From Candidatus Peregrinibacteria bacterium (GTDB lineage: Bacteria > Patescibacteriota > Gracilibacteria > UBA1369 > LOWO2-01-FULL-3): a stretch of 64,000 bases of DNA. A program made the position numbers and the translations under genes. The number at the start of each line of letters is the position of its first letter. Positions within the stretch are counted from its first letter, which is position 1. Below the pieces are notes generated by a model. It saw only the letters and a list, made by a program, of their open reading frames with translations. It made no database searches and had not been told where the DNA came from. The stretch lies in assembly GCA_018654255.1 (NCBI GenBank), contig JABILX010000003.1, positions 77,030-141,029 of the forward strand. Reading direction: 5' to 3'. This document shows positions 10,734-20,415 of this stretch, piece after piece.

Positions 10734-11201
10734 ATGCCAACAGTAATAACAAAAAGAGGAACAACATTCTTACCAGAGAACTCAAACCCAACTCAAGAAA
10801 AGTTCATCAACTATTTGATGAAAGACGGTAAAAAGACAATAGCTAGGAAAATTTTCAGTCAAACTCTCAAAACAATCTCAAAGAAAACTAACTCTGATCC
10901 AGAAAAAGTTTTCAAAACAGCTATCGAGAACGTAAAACCTCACATGGAAGTTAAGCCAAAAAGAATCGGTGGAGCAGTCTACCAAATTCCATTAGAGGTA
11001 AAAGGGAGCAGACAATTGGCACTTGCATTCAGATGGATCCTAAAAGCAGCTCGCGACAAAAAAGGATCTCCAATGGCTGGACGTTTAGCTACAGAGTTAA
11101 TTGAAGCTTCAAACGAACAAGGGTCATCTGTTAAGAAAAAGATCGACACAGAAAGAATGGCAGCTGCAAACAAAGCCTTCGCTCACTTTGCTAAGTACTA
11201 G
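10734..11201 (+). CDS. rpsG: 30S ribosomal protein S7
   Basis: S7 nucleates assembly of the 30S head and contacts E-site tRNA. The 155 residues include the family pattern KFINYLMKDGKKTIARKIF, the VKPHMEVKPKRIGGAVYQIP strand pair and the SPMAGRLATELIEA helix. It is the second gene of the rpsL-rpsG pair. A structured repeat begins immediately after its stop codon, before the separate fusA promoter. Confidence 0.97.
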   Translation: MPTVITKRGTTFLPENSNPTQEKFINYLMKDGKKTIARKIFSQTLKTISKKTNSDPEKVFKTAIENVKPHMEVKPKRIGGAVYQIPLEVKGSRQLALAFRWILKAARDKKGSPMAGRLATELIEASNEQGSSVKKKIDTERMAAANKAFAHFAKY

Positions 11202-11206
11202 AAAGA

Positions 11207-11280
11207 AGTCAAAAGCGCATAAAAAACGTGACGGCCAGGAGCTAGGTTTTTAAAGCTTTTTCAGCAAATCCCTACTGAAC
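11207..11280 (+). repeat. Structured intergenic element, copy A (3' part)
   Basis: Nested hairpin: AAAAGC (11211-11216) pairs with GCTTTT (11255-11260). Inside it AAAAAC (11222-11227) pairs with GTTTTT (11246-11251), and the loop carries GACGGCCAGGAGCTA. The 3' end CCCTACTGAACACC matches the end of copy C at 25870-26001. This copy lacks the 5' box GATTGGCGATCCGAAACGAA because rpsG coding sequence occupies that place. It may act in the rpsG 3' end. Confidence 0.55.
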
Positions 11281-11303
11281 ACCCACCCTCACGAACTCAA
11301 CTC

Positions 11304-11331
11304 TTGACTTTACCCATTCACTCCCTATAAT
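11304..11331 (+). promoter_or_regulatory. Promoter for fusA
   Basis: -35 TTGACT, 16-nt spacer, perfect -10 TATAAT, so a leader of about 45 nt before the fusA ATG at 11383. Confidence 0.75.
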
Positions 11332-11382
11332 ACTCCAGCAATCCTATTGGTTGCCTTTATTATACATATAAAACACATAAAA

Positions 11383-13470
11383 ATGGCTGAAGATCTAAAC
11401 TACCTCCGCAATATAGGTATCATCGCCCACATCGATGCCGGTAAAACAACCGTCACCGAACGTTTCCTATATTACACAGGACGAACCCACAAAATTGGCG
11501 AAACACACGACGGTGAATCCCAAATGGACTGGATGGAGCAAGAGAGAGAACGTGGTATCACGATCACATCAGCAGCAACAACTTGCTTCTGGAAACCAGA
11601 AAGTGAAGACCAAAAATACAGAATCAACATCATCGACACCCCAGGACACGTTGACTTCACAGCAGAAGTAGAAAGAGCCCTCCGAGTACTAGACGGGGGT
11701 GTTATTGTATTTGATGGATCACAAGGTGTAGAGCCACAATCAGAAACAGTTTGGAGACAAGCAGACAAATACGAAGTACCAAGAATCGCATTCATCAACA
11801 AGATGGACAAGATGGGCGGAGACTTCGACATGAGTATCAAATCAATTTGGGAACGACTATCCCCTGACGCAGTCGCTATTCAACTCCCAATCGGAACTGA
11901 AAACGACCACAAAGGAGTAATAGATCTAATCACAAAAAAAGCATACGAGTTCGAAGGAGAAAAAGGCGAAGACATAAAGGAAGTAGAAATCCCAGCTGAC
12001 ATGACAAGCAAAGTCGATGAATACAGAGCTACAATGATAGAAAAAATCTCAGAATACGACGACGTACTAATGGAGAAATTCCTCGAAGGACAAGAACCAA
12101 CAGAAGCTGAAATCAAAAAAGGAATCCGAACAGCTACAACTGCAAACAAGATGTACCCAGTAATGTGCGGATCTGCTCTAAAAAACGTTGGAGCACAGTT
12201 GGTACTCGACGCTGTTTGTTGGTACCTTCCTTCACCAATGGATCTTCCACCAGTGCAAGGAATCAAACCACGAACAGAAGAACCAATAGAAAGAAAACTA
12301 ATAGATGACGAACCTTTCTCAGCACTAGCATTCAAAATCGCTACAGACCCATTTGTAGGAACACTAACTTTCTTCAGAGTATATTCAGGAAAAGTTGAAG
12401 CAGGAAGTTATGTGTACAATTCAAATTCTGATACAAAAGAAAGAATGGGCCGAATTCTACAGATGCACGCAAACTCTCGTGAAGAAATCAAAGCAGTACA
12501 CGCTGGAGACATCGCAGCTGTCGTTGGACTAAAGAAAACTTCAACAGGACACACACTCTGCGACCAACAAAACCAAATAATATTAGAACAAATCACATTC
12601 CCAGAACCAGTTATCGCGATCGCAGTTGAGCCAAAGACAAAGGCCGACCAAGAAAAGATGGGAGTCGCTCTTCAAAAACTTTCTGAAGAAGATCCAACCT
12701 TCCAAGTCAAAACTGACGACGAAACAGGTCAAACAATCATCTCAGGAATGGGAGAGCTTCACTTGGACATCATCGTTGATCGTATGAAACGTGAATTCAA
12801 AGTTGAAGCAAACATTGGACAACCTCAAGTTGCATACAGAGAAACAATCCAAGAAGAAGTTACAATGGAAGAGAAATACTCAAAACAAACAGGTGGTCGT
12901 GGTCAATTTGGTCATGTACATCTAAAGATCACTCCACAAGAGCCAGGAGCAGGATACGAATTCCTAGACTCAATTGTCGGAGGAAAGATTCCAAAAGAGT
13001 TCATCAAACCAGTAGACAAGGGTATCGAAGAAGCTATGACAAGAGGTATCTTGGCTGGATACCCAATGGTAGACATCAAAGTAGAACTATACGATGGTTC
13101 ATTCCACGATGTGGATTCATCAGAAATGGCCTTCAAGACAGCAGGTTCAATCTGTTTCCAAAATGGTTGCAAACAAGCCAAACCAGCAATTCTTGAACCA
13201 ATAATGGATGTAGAGGTAGTAACTCCTGAAGAATACTTCGGTGACGTTATGGGGAACTTAAACTCAAGAAGAGGACAAATCAAAGAAAGTGGAGAAAGAG
13301 GTATGGCAAAATTCATAAAAGCAATAGTCCCTCTAGCAAACATGTTCGGATACGTAACAGATCTAAGATCTATGACACAAGGCCGAGCAAGCTCTACCAT
13401 GGAATTCGGACACTACGACAAAGTTCCACAAAATGTTGCAGACGATATCATAGCCAAAAGATCGAGCTAA
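11383..13470 (+). CDS. fusA: Elongation factor G
   Basis: GTPase that drives ribosomal translocation (695 aa from this start). The G domain has [19 protein letters not shown] (G1), [10 protein letters not shown] (G2), [12 protein letters not shown] (G3) and [10 protein letters not shown] (G4). Domains II-V follow, including the domain IV segment [22 protein letters not shown] and the C-terminal [20 protein letters not shown] chose the ATG that gives [17 protein letters not shown] 36 nt upstream in frame lies almost on the predicted transcription start and adds residues that are not family-like. It has its own promoter. Confidence 0.97.
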   Translation: MAEDLNYLRNIGIIAHIDAGKTTVTERFLYYTGRTHKIGETHDGESQMDWMEQERERGITITSAATTCFWKPESEDQKYRINIIDTPGHVDFTAEVERALRVLDGGVIVFDGSQGVEPQSETVWRQADKYEVPRIAFINKMDKMGGDFDMSIKSIWERLSPDAVAIQLPIGTENDHKGVIDLITKKAYEFEGEKGEDIKEVEIPADMTSKVDEYRATMIEKISEYDDVLMEKFLEGQEPTEAEIKKGIRTATTANKMYPVMCGSALKNVGAQLVLDAVCWYLPSPMDLPPVQGIKPRTEEPIERKLIDDEPFSALAFKIATDPFVGTLTFFRVYSGKVEAGSYVYNSNSDTKERMGRILQMHANSREEIKAVHAGDIAAVVGLKKTSTGHTLCDQQNQIILEQITFPEPVIAIAVEPKTKADQEKMGVALQKLSEEDPTFQVKTDDETGQTIISGMGELHLDIIVDRMKREFKVEANIGQPQVAYRETIQEEVTMEEKYSKQTGGRGQFGHVHLKITPQEPGAGYEFLDSIVGGKIPKEFIKPVDKGIEEAMTRGILAGYPMVDIKVELYDGSFHDVDSSEMAFKTAGSICFQNGCKQAKPAILEPIMDVEVVTPEEYFGDVMGNLNSRRGQIKESGERGMAKFIKAIVPLANMFGYVTDLRSMTQGRASSTMEFGHYDKVPQNVADDIIAKRSS

Positions 13471-13476
13471 ATCATC

Positions 13477-13505
13477 TTGCACTTGAAGATCTTTTTCGCT
13501 AGTAT
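13477..13505 (+). promoter_or_regulatory. Promoter for tuf
   Basis: -35 TTGCAC, 17-nt spacer, -10 TAGTAT, starting just 6 nt after the fusA stop codon. The predicted leader is about 55 nt. Confidence 0.6.
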
Positions 13506-13566
13506 ACCCCGCGCATTCACAAAAACATTACATATATACACAAATTAATCATTAAATAATCTAATT

Positions 13567-14760
13567 ATGGCTGAAGGTACATTTGATAGGTCAAAACCAC
13601 ACGTCAACGTAGGAACAATTGGTCACGTAGACCATGGTAAAACTACTTTGACTGCAGCAATCACCACTGTAGCTGCCAAAAAAATGGGTGGAGCAAATAA
13701 AGCCGTTGCTTTCGATCAGATCGACAACGCACCTGAAGAGAAAGAAAGAGGTATTACAATCGCTACTTCTCACCAGGAATATGAAACAGAAAAGAGACAC
13801 TACGCTCACGTGGATTGTCCAGGTCATGCCGATTACGTAAAGAACATGATTACTGGTGCAGCTCAAATGGACGGAGCTATCTTGGTAGTATCTGCTGCAG
13901 ACGGGCCAATGCCACAAACTCGTGAGCACATCCTTCTTGCAAGACAGGTGAACGTTCCATACATCATCGTATTTATGAACAAGATGGATCTTGCTGATCC
14001 AGAGATCGCTGAACTTTCAGAGATGGAAGTACGTGAACTACTTACAAAATATGAATTCCCAGGTGACGACACTCCAATCATCAAAGGTTCAGCTCTTAAA
14101 GCTCTTGAAAACCCAGATGACGAAGAAGCTACAAAACCAATCGTTGAACTTCTTGACGCTCTTGACGATTACATCCCACAACCAGAACGTATCTTGGACA
14201 AACCATTCTTGATGCCAGTTGAGGACGTATTCTCAATCAAAGGACGTGGTACTGTTGCTACAGGACGTGTAGACCAAGGTATCGTAAACACAAATGACGA
14301 AATTGAAATCATTGGTATCAAAGAAACTCGAAAAGTTATAGTTACAGGAGTAGAAATGTTCAGAAAAACTCTTGATGAAGGACGAGCTGGAGACAACGTT
14401 GGACTTCTTCTTAGAGGTATTGAAAGAGAAGAAATTGAAAGAGGACAAGTTTGTGCTAAACCTGGATCTATTCAACCACACACAAAATTTGAATCTGAAG
14501 TTTACATCTTGAACAAAGACGAAGGTGGACGACACACTCCTTTCTTCAAAGGTTACAAACCACAATTCTACATCCGAACAACTGACGTTACTGGTTCAGT
14601 TGAGCTTCCAGCAGACGTAGAGATGGTAATGCCTGGAGACAAGGTGAACATGATCGTTACATTAGGAGCTCCAATCGCTCTTGACGAAGGGACTAGATTC
14701 GCTATCCGTGAAGGAGGAAGAACAGTAGGAGCAGGAGTTGTAGCTAAAATAATGGAATAA
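13567..14760 (+). CDS. tuf: Elongation factor Tu
   Basis: EF-Tu carries aminoacyl-tRNA to the ribosome. The 397 residues are full length. G motifs are [15 protein letters not shown], the [14 protein letters not shown] effector region, [12 protein letters not shown] and NKMDLADPE. Domains 2 and 3 follow, with [16 protein letters not shown] and the C-terminal [15 protein letters not shown]. It has its own promoter and is followed by strong hairpins, so it may be expressed as a single gene between fusA and rpsJ. Confidence 0.98.
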   Translation: MAEGTFDRSKPHVNVGTIGHVDHGKTTLTAAITTVAAKKMGGANKAVAFDQIDNAPEEKERGITIATSHQEYETEKRHYAHVDCPGHADYVKNMITGAAQMDGAILVVSAADGPMPQTREHILLARQVNVPYIIVFMNKMDLADPEIAELSEMEVRELLTKYEFPGDDTPIIKGSALKALENPDDEEATKPIVELLDALDDYIPQPERILDKPFLMPVEDVFSIKGRGTVATGRVDQGIVNTNDEIEIIGIKETRKVIVTGVEMFRKTLDEGRAGDNVGLLLRGIEREEIERGQVCAKPGSIQPHTKFESEVYILNKDEGGRHTPFFKGYKPQFYIRTTDVTGSVELPADVEMVMPGDKVNMIVTLGAPIALDEGTRFAIREGGRTVGAGVVAKIME

Positions 14761-14773
14761 TTGTCTTTTATAT

Positions 14774-14870
14774 GCCCTTCAGAGACTGATTCGGTCTTGA
14801 GGGGCCTTCAAAGCCAATCATTAAAAGCCCAAGCTGATGCTTTTATCAGCCTGGCCCCGCCAAAAGCGGG
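14774..14870 (+). terminator. Hairpin cluster after tuf
   Basis: Three successive hairpins follow the tuf stop: a 12-bp stem at 14774-14805 (GCCCTTCA pairing with TGAGGGGC, loop TGATTCG, one bulge), GCTGAT/ATCAGC at 14833-14850, and CCCGC/GCGGG at 14856-14870. None is followed by a clear T-run, so termination is inferred. They could instead stabilise the 3' end of the very abundant tuf mRNA. Confidence 0.45.
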
Positions 14871-14961
14871 ACATCCTTATACTCACTTTCAATTAAGCTT
14901 TAATTTATTAGAGCCGAGGATGTAAACTCGGTAATTTAATTAAACATTAAACCAACTCACT

Positions 14962-15285
14962 ATGGCAACATCACAACGTTTACGTATCAAAATCAAAGCT
15001 TTCGATCACAAAGTAATCGACGAGACAGCGAAACTAATCATCGACACAGCAGAAAGAACAGGAGCTGTAATTGCAGGACCTATTCCCCTACCAACAAAAG
15101 TCGAAAAATTCACAGTCAACAAATCAACTTTCGTTCACAAAACTTCTCGTGAACAATTCGAGATGAGAACCCACAAAAGACTTATCGACATCTCTGAAGT
15201 TGCTCCAAAAACAATAGAGTCTCTCCAAAACCTCTCTCTTCCAGCAGGAGTAGAGATCGAGATCAAGATGTTGGCAGATGCTTAA
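14962..15285 (+). CDS. rpsJ: 30S ribosomal protein S10
   Basis: S10 (107 aa) is part of the 30S head and the NusB partner in antitermination. The family signatures are [29 protein letters not shown] and the [17 protein letters not shown] segment. It would normally begin the S10 operon and be followed closely by rplC. Here a 543-nt non-coding stretch separates the two. A hairpin (CCGAG 14914-14918 with CTCGG 14927-14931) lies in its leader. Confidence 0.97.
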   Translation: MATSQRLRIKIKAFDHKVIDETAKLIIDTAERTGAVIAGPIPLPTKVEKFTVNKSTFVHKTSREQFEMRTHKRLIDISEVAPKTIESLQNLSLPAGVEIEIKMLADA

Positions 15286-15306
15286 GCCCACACAAAAAAC
15301 CAGGGC

Positions 15307-15335
15307 TTGACAAAAAAACAAAACCATGCGAAAAT
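15307..15335 (+). promoter_or_regulatory. Promoter for the rpsJ-rplC intergenic transcript
   Basis: Perfect -35 TTGACA, 17-nt spacer, -10 GAAAAT preceded by TGC (extended -10). It lies 21 nt after rpsJ and directly in front of the structured region. Confidence 0.45.
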
Positions 15336-15650
15336 ACCCACTCGTGATTACACTTTATTGTGTCACGATTTATGGGTTCTGTTCGACCATTCCAGAGCAT
15401 TCCCTCGCACCACGGTTAGGTGAGCCAGCCCACGTGCTATGAGCTCCCTTACCTCCCATCGGAGGAAGAGTGATTGCGTGGCACATATAAGGTCCGCTCA
15501 GTCGAAAGAACCCACCACCGATCCAACCAGATTCCCTTTAGAGGTTGAGTCTGGGATCACAATAAGAGTGTTTTGTATGGTTATGCTGGCTACCAGCAAT
15601 CCTCTATGCCCCTTGAGGATTCCTCCTTCCAACCCATGCAAAACACTCTC
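15336..15650 (+). ncRNA. Structured RNA candidate between rpsJ and rplC
   Basis: No credible protein is encoded here. The segment is richer in GC than its surroundings and full of long pairings. (1) A hairpin at 15336-15377 has ACCCA/TGGGT and CGTGA/TCACG stems. (2) A domain is closed by GGGTTCT (15374-15380) with AGAACCC (15507-15513) plus TCGAC/GTCGA. (3) A 15-bp stem joins 15566-15580 to 15634-15648 (GAGTGTTTTGTATGG) and encloses two hairpins, TGCTGG/CCAGCA and ATCCTC/GAGGAT. A G-U pair in the 15-bp stem favours the plus strand. Stems 1 and 2 share bases 15374-15377, so they exclude each other, as in a switch. I see no RNase P, tmRNA or SRP signature. It could be a free RNA or a long leader for the rplC operon. 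Confidence 0.5.
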
Positions 15651-15698
15651 TTTCCAATTACCTTTGTAATCCTTTAACAAAAAATCTCAAAGATTCTC

Positions 15699-15727
15699 TT
15701 GACTCTCCTGTTGCACTTCTATATATT
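15699..15727 (+). promoter_or_regulatory. Promoter for the rplC operon
   Basis: -35 TTGACT, 17-nt spacer, -10 TATATT. The leader to the rplC ATG is about 95 nt. The S10 operon is therefore probably driven from here rather than from rpsJ. Confidence 0.65.
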
Positions 15728-15828
15728 GCAGCAGCAATTTGAAAAGATTGTATGTTAATTACTCCTTATGAGGGCTTGCCGAAAAGTCTTCAAAGGACTA
15801 TCCAAATGGATATTAACCTCTACGTATT

Positions 15829-16404
15829 ATGCCAGGAATTCTCGGCAAAAAAATAGGTATGACTCGAGTCTTTCAAGACGATGGTCGCGTGATCCCAATC
15901 ACAATTGTAGAATGCCCTCCAAACGAGGTCACTCAGGTAAAAACAGTTGAGAAAGACGGATATCCGGCGATAGTCCTGGGATTTTCCAAATTAAAGAAGC
16001 CAACAAAGACCAAACAATTCCACTTTGTAAGAGAGTTCAAGTCAGAAGAAGACGTCAAGAAAGGAGATCAGGTAACTCTAGAATCATTCCAAGACGCAGA
16101 GGACGTACAAGTTATGGGAATTTCAAAAGGTAAAGGTTTCCAAGGAGTAATCAAAAGATACAACTTCTCAAGAGGTCCAGAAACTCACGGTTCACACCAC
16201 CACAGAAAACCAGGATCAATAGGAGCCTGTGCGAAACCAGGAAGAGTACACAAAGGTAAGAAACTACCAGGAAGAATGGGAACAGACCGAATAACACTAA
16301 GAAGCGTAAAAGTAGCATATCTAGACAATGAAAAGAACTTGATCGGACTCAAAGGCCCAGTTCCAGGCCCAAATGGAGCATTAGTCGTAATAACAAAGAA
16401 ATAA
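15829..16404 (+). CDS. rplC: 50S ribosomal protein L3
   Basis: L3 (191 aa) starts 50S assembly and sends a loop toward the peptidyl-transferase centre. The N-terminus ILGKKIGMTRVFQDDG and the loop GSHHHRKPGSIG...GKKLPGRMG are diagnostic. The stretch that holds the methylated glutamine in E. coli reads ACAK here and has no glutamine. It begins a tight cluster and is followed 7 nt later by rplD. Confidence 0.97.
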   Translation: MPGILGKKIGMTRVFQDDGRVIPITIVECPPNEVTQVKTVEKDGYPAIVLGFSKLKKPTKTKQFHFVREFKSEEDVKKGDQVTLESFQDAEDVQVMGISKGKGFQGVIKRYNFSRGPETHGSHHHRKPGSIGACAKPGRVHKGKKLPGRMGTDRITLRSVKVAYLDNEKNLIGLKGPVPGPNGALVVITKK

Positions 16405-16411
16405 AACATAG

Positions 16412-17041
16412 ATGAAAGTAGACTTATACTCACAAACAGGAGAGAAAAAAGGAGAAGTAGACCTTAAAAAGGAAATCTTTGAAGTTCCATTCAACGAAGA
16501 CTTGGTTCACCAAGCTTTGGTTTATCAACTTTCAAACGCAAGAAGAGTAATAGCTCACACAAAATCAAGAGGAGAAGTAAGAGGCGGAGGAGCTAAACCA
16601 TTCAAACAAAAAGGAACAGGTAGAGCTCGTCAAGGTTCTAAGAGAAATGTTCACATGAGAGGTGGATGTGTAGTATTCGGACCTTCAAACGAAAGAAACT
16701 TCAAGAAACAAATGCCAAAGAAACAAAGAAGAAAGGCTCTATTCTGCGCACTTTCTGAGAAAGCAAGAAACAAAGAAATTATTGCACTAGATAAATACGA
16801 AGGAGAGATAAAGACGAAACCTCTCCAAGCACTAATTGGCAAACTGCCAATTAAAAGAGACGCGTTGATAGTAGTACCAGGAAGAGATAAGTCTGTAGAA
16901 TTATCAGCAAGAAATCTTCCAAATGTAAAAACTATCCACGCAAATTACATTAATATCAAAGATTTACAAAAATATGACACAGTCCTCTTCATGCAAGACT
17001 CGTTAGCAAAATTGGAAGAGGTATTTTTAAATACAAAATAA
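16412..17041 (+). CDS. rplD: 50S ribosomal protein L4
   Basis: L4 (209 aa) lines the nascent-peptide tunnel. The tunnel loop reads GEVRGGGAKPFKQKGTGRAR, with RQGSKR following, and the C-terminal Rossmann-like part ends with the LFMQDSLAKLEEVFL helix. The stop overlaps the rplW start (TAATG), which implies translational coupling. In E. coli L4 represses its own operon, but no such leader is identifiable here. Confidence 0.97.
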   Translation: MKVDLYSQTGEKKGEVDLKKEIFEVPFNEDLVHQALVYQLSNARRVIAHTKSRGEVRGGGAKPFKQKGTGRARQGSKRNVHMRGGCVVFGPSNERNFKKQMPKKQRRKALFCALSEKARNKEIIALDKYEGEIKTKPLQALIGKLPIKRDALIVVPGRDKSVELSARNLPNVKTIHANYINIKDLQKYDTVLFMQDSLAKLEEVFLNTK

Positions 17042-17334
17042 TGGACTACCTAAGTACAATCATAAAGCCACTGACAACAGAGAAAAGCACTGCTCACAAT
17101 GCTCAGAATAAGTATATGTTCGAAGTCCAAAGGAAAGCAGACAAAACAACTATCAAGAAAGCATTCGAAGAGATATATGGAGTAAAAGCAGAAACAGTTA
17201 GAACATTCTTACTCCCAAGCAAATCAAGAATGCTTCGAAGAGGACAATTATGGAAGAAAAGACCTGTAGCAAAGAGAGCTATCATCACGATAGCAAAAGG
17301 AAAAACAATAGATCCTAATAAAATCAAAGCTTAA
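17041..17334 (+). CDS. rplW: 50S ribosomal protein L23
   Basis: L23 (97 aa) sits at the tunnel exit and docks trigger factor and SRP. Family features are IIKPLTTEKS at the start, KYMFEVQRKADKTTIKKAFEEIYGV in the middle, and the basic loop that reaches into 23S rRNA. It overlaps rplD and rplB by one base at each end. Confidence 0.96.
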   Translation: MDYLSTIIKPLTTEKSTAHNAQNKYMFEVQRKADKTTIKKAFEEIYGVKAETVRTFLLPSKSRMLRRGQLWKKRPVAKRAIITIAKGKTIDPNKIKA

Positions 17335-18167
17335 TGGCAATAAAGAAATACAAACCAACGACACCGGGAAGAAGAGGCATGTCCTCACCTTCGTTTGACG
17401 AAGTAACCAAAACCAAACCTGAGAAACGACTGGTTAAAAAAGCACAGAAACACGCAGGAAGAAACTCAAGCGGACAAATCACGGTTAGACACAAAGGAGG
17501 AGGACATAAGAGAAAATTAAGAATGCTCGACTTCAAACAAACCGAAAAACTCAATATCGAAGGGAAAGTAACAGCAGTAGAGTATGATCCAGGAAGAACA
17601 GCGTATATAATGCTCGTAACATACAAAGACGGTGATAAGAGATACCACTTAGCACCAGAAGGAATAAAGGTCGGAGACAAGGTAGAAACAAAGGTTAAAG
17701 CAAAAGCAAAAATCGGAGCAAGACTAACGTTGAAACACGTACCTGTTGGATACCAAGTACACAACATTGAATTAAATCCAGAACAAGGTGGAAAACTAGT
17801 AAGATCAGCAGGATCATACGCAACAGTAGTTTCTCTCGAGGGTAAAATGGCACAAATCCAAATGCCTTCAGGAGAGACTAGACTGATATCAAAAGAATCG
17901 TATGCAAGTATCGGAATAGTAAGTAACTTAGAACATTCAAATATCACATTAGGAAAAGCTGGAAGAAAGAGATGGATGGGAATAAGACCATCTGTAACAG
18001 GTAAATCAATGAATCCATGTGATCATCCACATGGTGGTGGTGAAGGACATCAACCAATCGGTATGAAACATCCAAAAACACCATGGGGAATGCCAGCACT
18101 TGGATTCAAAACACGCAGAAGACACCAATCAGATAAATATATCATTAAGGACAGACGTCATAAATAA
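17334..18167 (+). CDS. rplB: 50S ribosomal protein L2
   Basis: L2 (277 aa) is needed for subunit joining and lies near the peptidyl-transferase centre. The conserved MNPCDHPHGGGEG segment carries the functional histidine. The N-terminal RNA-binding region contains RHKGGGHKRKLRMLDFK. Length and both domains are normal. It overlaps the rplW stop by one base. Confidence 0.98.
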   Translation: MAIKKYKPTTPGRRGMSSPSFDEVTKTKPEKRLVKKAQKHAGRNSSGQITVRHKGGGHKRKLRMLDFKQTEKLNIEGKVTAVEYDPGRTAYIMLVTYKDGDKRYHLAPEGIKVGDKVETKVKAKAKIGARLTLKHVPVGYQVHNIELNPEQGGKLVRSAGSYATVVSLEGKMAQIQMPSGETRLISKESYASIGIVSNLEHSNITLGKAGRKRWMGIRPSVTGKSMNPCDHPHGGGEGHQPIGMKHPKTPWGMPALGFKTRRRHQSDKYIIKDRRHK

Positions 18168-18173
18168 ACACAT

Positions 18174-18452
18174 ATGTCTAGAAGCTCAAAAAAAGGACCA
18201 TTCGTAGACCCTAAGGTCCAAAAAAAAGTAGAAAGAATGGAAGAAACAGGAGATAAGAAGCCTATTAAAACATGGGCAAGAAGTTGTGACATCGCACCAG
18301 AATTCGTAGGACATACATTCGCGGTACACAATGGAAAACAATTTATACCAGTGTTCGTAACAGAGAGTATGGTTGGTCACAAGTTAGGAGAATTCGCCCC
18401 AGCGCGAAAATTTAAAGGCCACGGTGGTAAATTAGCTAAAGTAACCGGTTAA
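18174..18452 (+). CDS. rpsS: 30S ribosomal protein S19
   Basis: S19 (92 aa) forms the head bridge with S13. The signatures are [39 protein letters not shown] and [17 protein letters not shown]. It is 6 nt after rplB and 5 nt before rplV. Confidence 0.97.
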   Translation: MSRSSKKGPFVDPKVQKKVERMEETGDKKPIKTWARSCDIAPEFVGHTFAVHNGKQFIPVFVTESMVGHKLGEFAPARKFKGHGGKLAKVTG

Positions 18453-18457
18453 AAATT

Positions 18458-18871
18458 ATGCAAGCAATAGCAAAACATCTTAGAATTTCACCAAAAAAAG
18501 CGAATTTAGTCGCAGGTTTGGTTAGAAAAAAACCAGTTCAAGATGCTTTGGACATCCTGCAATTCACACAAAAGAAAGCGGCCCCAATGATAAGAAAAGT
18601 AATCGCATCTGCAGCTGCTAATGCAAAAGAAACAGCAAAACAAGATATTGAATCATTACAGATAAAAGAAATAATTGTAAACGAAGGAACTACACTAAAA
18701 AGAAGCGTACCAATTTCAAGAGGAAGAATGCACCCCATCAAGAAAAGAACATCTCACATAAGAGTTTATCTAGAAACAAAGAAAGAGAAAATCAAAACGA
18801 AAACTCCAGCAAAAGCTGAAACTCCAGCTCCAGCTGAGACCCCCGCAGAAGAAAAACCTAAAACCAACTAA
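18458..18871 (+). CDS. rplV: 50S ribosomal protein L22
   Basis: L22 (137 aa) spans the subunit with a beta hairpin that narrows the exit tunnel. Residues 1-108 are the standard fold (ISPKKANLVAGLVR at the start, RGRMHPIKKRTSHIRV for the hairpin). The last 30 residues are an added tail of Pro, Ala, Glu, Thr and Lys with no family counterpart, like the tails on S5 and SSB. It is followed by rpsC 5 nt later. Confidence 0.96.
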   Translation: MQAIAKHLRISPKKANLVAGLVRKKPVQDALDILQFTQKKAAPMIRKVIASAAANAKETAKQDIESLQIKEIIVNEGTTLKRSVPISRGRMHPIKKRTSHIRVYLETKKEKIKTKTPAKAETPAPAETPAEEKPKTN

Positions 18872-18876
18872 ATAAT

Positions 18877-19557
18877 ATGGGACAAAAAGTAAATCCAAAA
18901 GTAATTAGAATAGGAATAACCCGTGACTGGGACTCTAGATGGTACGCAGGAAAAAAAGAGTACGCAAAGTTGCTTCATCAGGATCTAGAAATAGAAAAAG
19001 CAATCAGAGCAAAGCTTACTGAAGGAGGAATCTCAAAAATAGAGATACTTAGAACCCAAGGAAAAGTAATCACAAACATTTACACATCAAAACCAGGAAT
19101 AATTATTGGAAGAGGAGGATCTGTAATAGAAGACTTGCGAACATTGCTTGAGAAGAAATTCAAAGTAACGATCGCAATCAATATAAAAGAAATAAAGAAA
19201 CCAATGATAGACGCAGGAACAGTAGCAGAATCTATTGCACAGCAAGTAGTAAAAAGAGTCTCATATAGAAGAGCTTGTAAGATGGCTATCGAAAAAGCGA
19301 TGGAAACCGGAGCAAAAGGAGCAAAGATAAAAGTAGCAGGAAGATTGAATGGAGTTGAAATCGCTCGTGAAGAATTCTTCTCACTAGGGAAAATTCCTCT
19401 CCACACATTCAGAGCAGATATCGACTATGCGACAGCAACTGCGCAAACAACATACGGAGCAATCGGAATAAAAGTATGGATATACAAAGGAGAAATATTC
19501 AAAAAAGACTTGGACTCAAGACTACAAAATGAAATTGAAGAAATTAAAAACACTTAA
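18877..19557 (+). CDS. rpsC: 30S ribosomal protein S3
   Basis: S3 (226 aa) is at the mRNA entry tunnel and has helicase activity. The N-terminal MGQKVNPKVIRIG is standard. The KH domain carries the GIIIGRGGSVIEDL motif, and the C-terminal domain has GRLNGVEIAREE and the YGAIGIKVWIYKGE strand. Length is typical. Confidence 0.98.
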   Translation: MGQKVNPKVIRIGITRDWDSRWYAGKKEYAKLLHQDLEIEKAIRAKLTEGGISKIEILRTQGKVITNIYTSKPGIIIGRGGSVIEDLRTLLEKKFKVTIAINIKEIKKPMIDAGTVAESIAQQVVKRVSYRRACKMAIEKAMETGAKGAKIKVAGRLNGVEIAREEFFSLGKIPLHTFRADIDYATATAQTTYGAIGIKVWIYKGEIFKKDLDSRLQNEIEEIKNT

Positions 19558-19559
19558 TA

Positions 19560-19979
19560 ATGTTACAACCGCGAAAGCAAAAATACAGAAAAGAACACCG
19601 ACTAAGAGGGTCATACAAAGGTAAAGCAAATACCGGTAATGCGTTGAACTTCGGATCTCACGGACTCAAAGCACTATCTACATCAGAAGTGACTTCAAGA
19701 CAGATAGAGGCGGCAAGACGTGTTATGACAAGATACACAAAAAGAGGAGGTAAAATCTGGATAACTATATTCCCTCACAAGCCAATCAGTAAAAAAGGTG
19801 CAGAAGTACCAATGGGTGGAGGAAAAGGTGCTCCAGACAGATTCGTAACAATAGTTAAGCCAGGAAGAGTTTTGTTTGAAATGGATGGTATAGAAGATGA
19901 AACAGCGATAGCAGCACTAAAACTCGCTGCTTACAAACTACCTGTAAAATGCAAAGTAATAAGTAAATCTAATAAATAA
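19560..19979 (+). CDS. rplP: 50S ribosomal protein L16
   Basis: L16 (139 aa) helps place the tRNA elbow in the A and P sites. Key segments are [28 protein letters not shown]-like [23 protein letters not shown] and [10 protein letters not shown]. The stop overlaps the rpmC start codon (TAATG). Confidence 0.97.
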   Translation: MLQPRKQKYRKEHRLRGSYKGKANTGNALNFGSHGLKALSTSEVTSRQIEAARRVMTRYTKRGGKIWITIFPHKPISKKGAEVPMGGGKGAPDRFVTIVKPGRVLFEMDGIEDETAIAALKLAAYKLPVKCKVISKSNK

Positions 19980-20176
19980 TGTTCACAGTAGAAGAATTAA
20001 GAAAACTAGACACAAGCAAGCTCAGAGAAGAGCTAAAAAAAGCTGAAAAAGAACTTTTCAAGATAAGATTTGAAGTGACTTCTGGACAATCAAAAGCAAG
20101 TCACACAGTAAGAGAAAAGAAGATATACGTTGCACAAATGAAAACAATAATGTCAGAACCTAACCAAAAAGACTAA
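19979..20176 (+). CDS. rpmC: 50S ribosomal protein L29
   Basis: A small helical protein (65 aa) at the tunnel exit beside L23. It has the two-helix pattern with LREELKKAEKELFKIRFE and an ARIKT-like second helix that is modified here (VREKKIYVAQMKTIM). It overlaps both neighbours by one base, which points to coupled translation. Confidence 0.95.
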   Translation: MFTVEELRKLDTSKLREELKKAEKELFKIRFEVTSGQSKASHTVREKKIYVAQMKTIMSEPNQKD

Positions 20177-20415
20177 TGAGATCAAAAAAAGGATCAGTAT
20201 CGTCAAACGTTCAAGACAAAACAATTATTGCCGAGGTTCATACATACAAAAGACACCCGAAATACAAGAAAAGATATCGAACAACAAAGAAATTTCACAT
20301 CGACAATCCTGAGAGTAAAAAATTCGAAATTGGAGATATGATCACATTCTATGAGACCAAGCCAATCAGCAAACTAAAAAGATGGACCCTGACAAAACCT
20401 AACAACGAAGCATAA
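20176..20415 (+). CDS. rpsQ: 30S ribosomal protein S17
   Basis: S17 (79 aa) binds 16S rRNA early in assembly. The OB fold is recognised from [28 protein letters not shown], followed by [33 protein letters not shown]. It overlaps rpmC and rplN by one base each. Confidence 0.96.
   Translation: MRSKKGSVSSNVQDKTIIAEVHTYKRHPKYKKRYRTTKKFHIDNPESKKFEIGDMITFYETKPISKLKRWTLTKPNNEA

Noticed and set aside
15439-15669. Open frames inside the rpsJ-rplC spacer (both strands)
   Set aside because: They have biased composition, no family resemblance and lie within strong RNA stems, so the spacer is better read as non-coding RNA.
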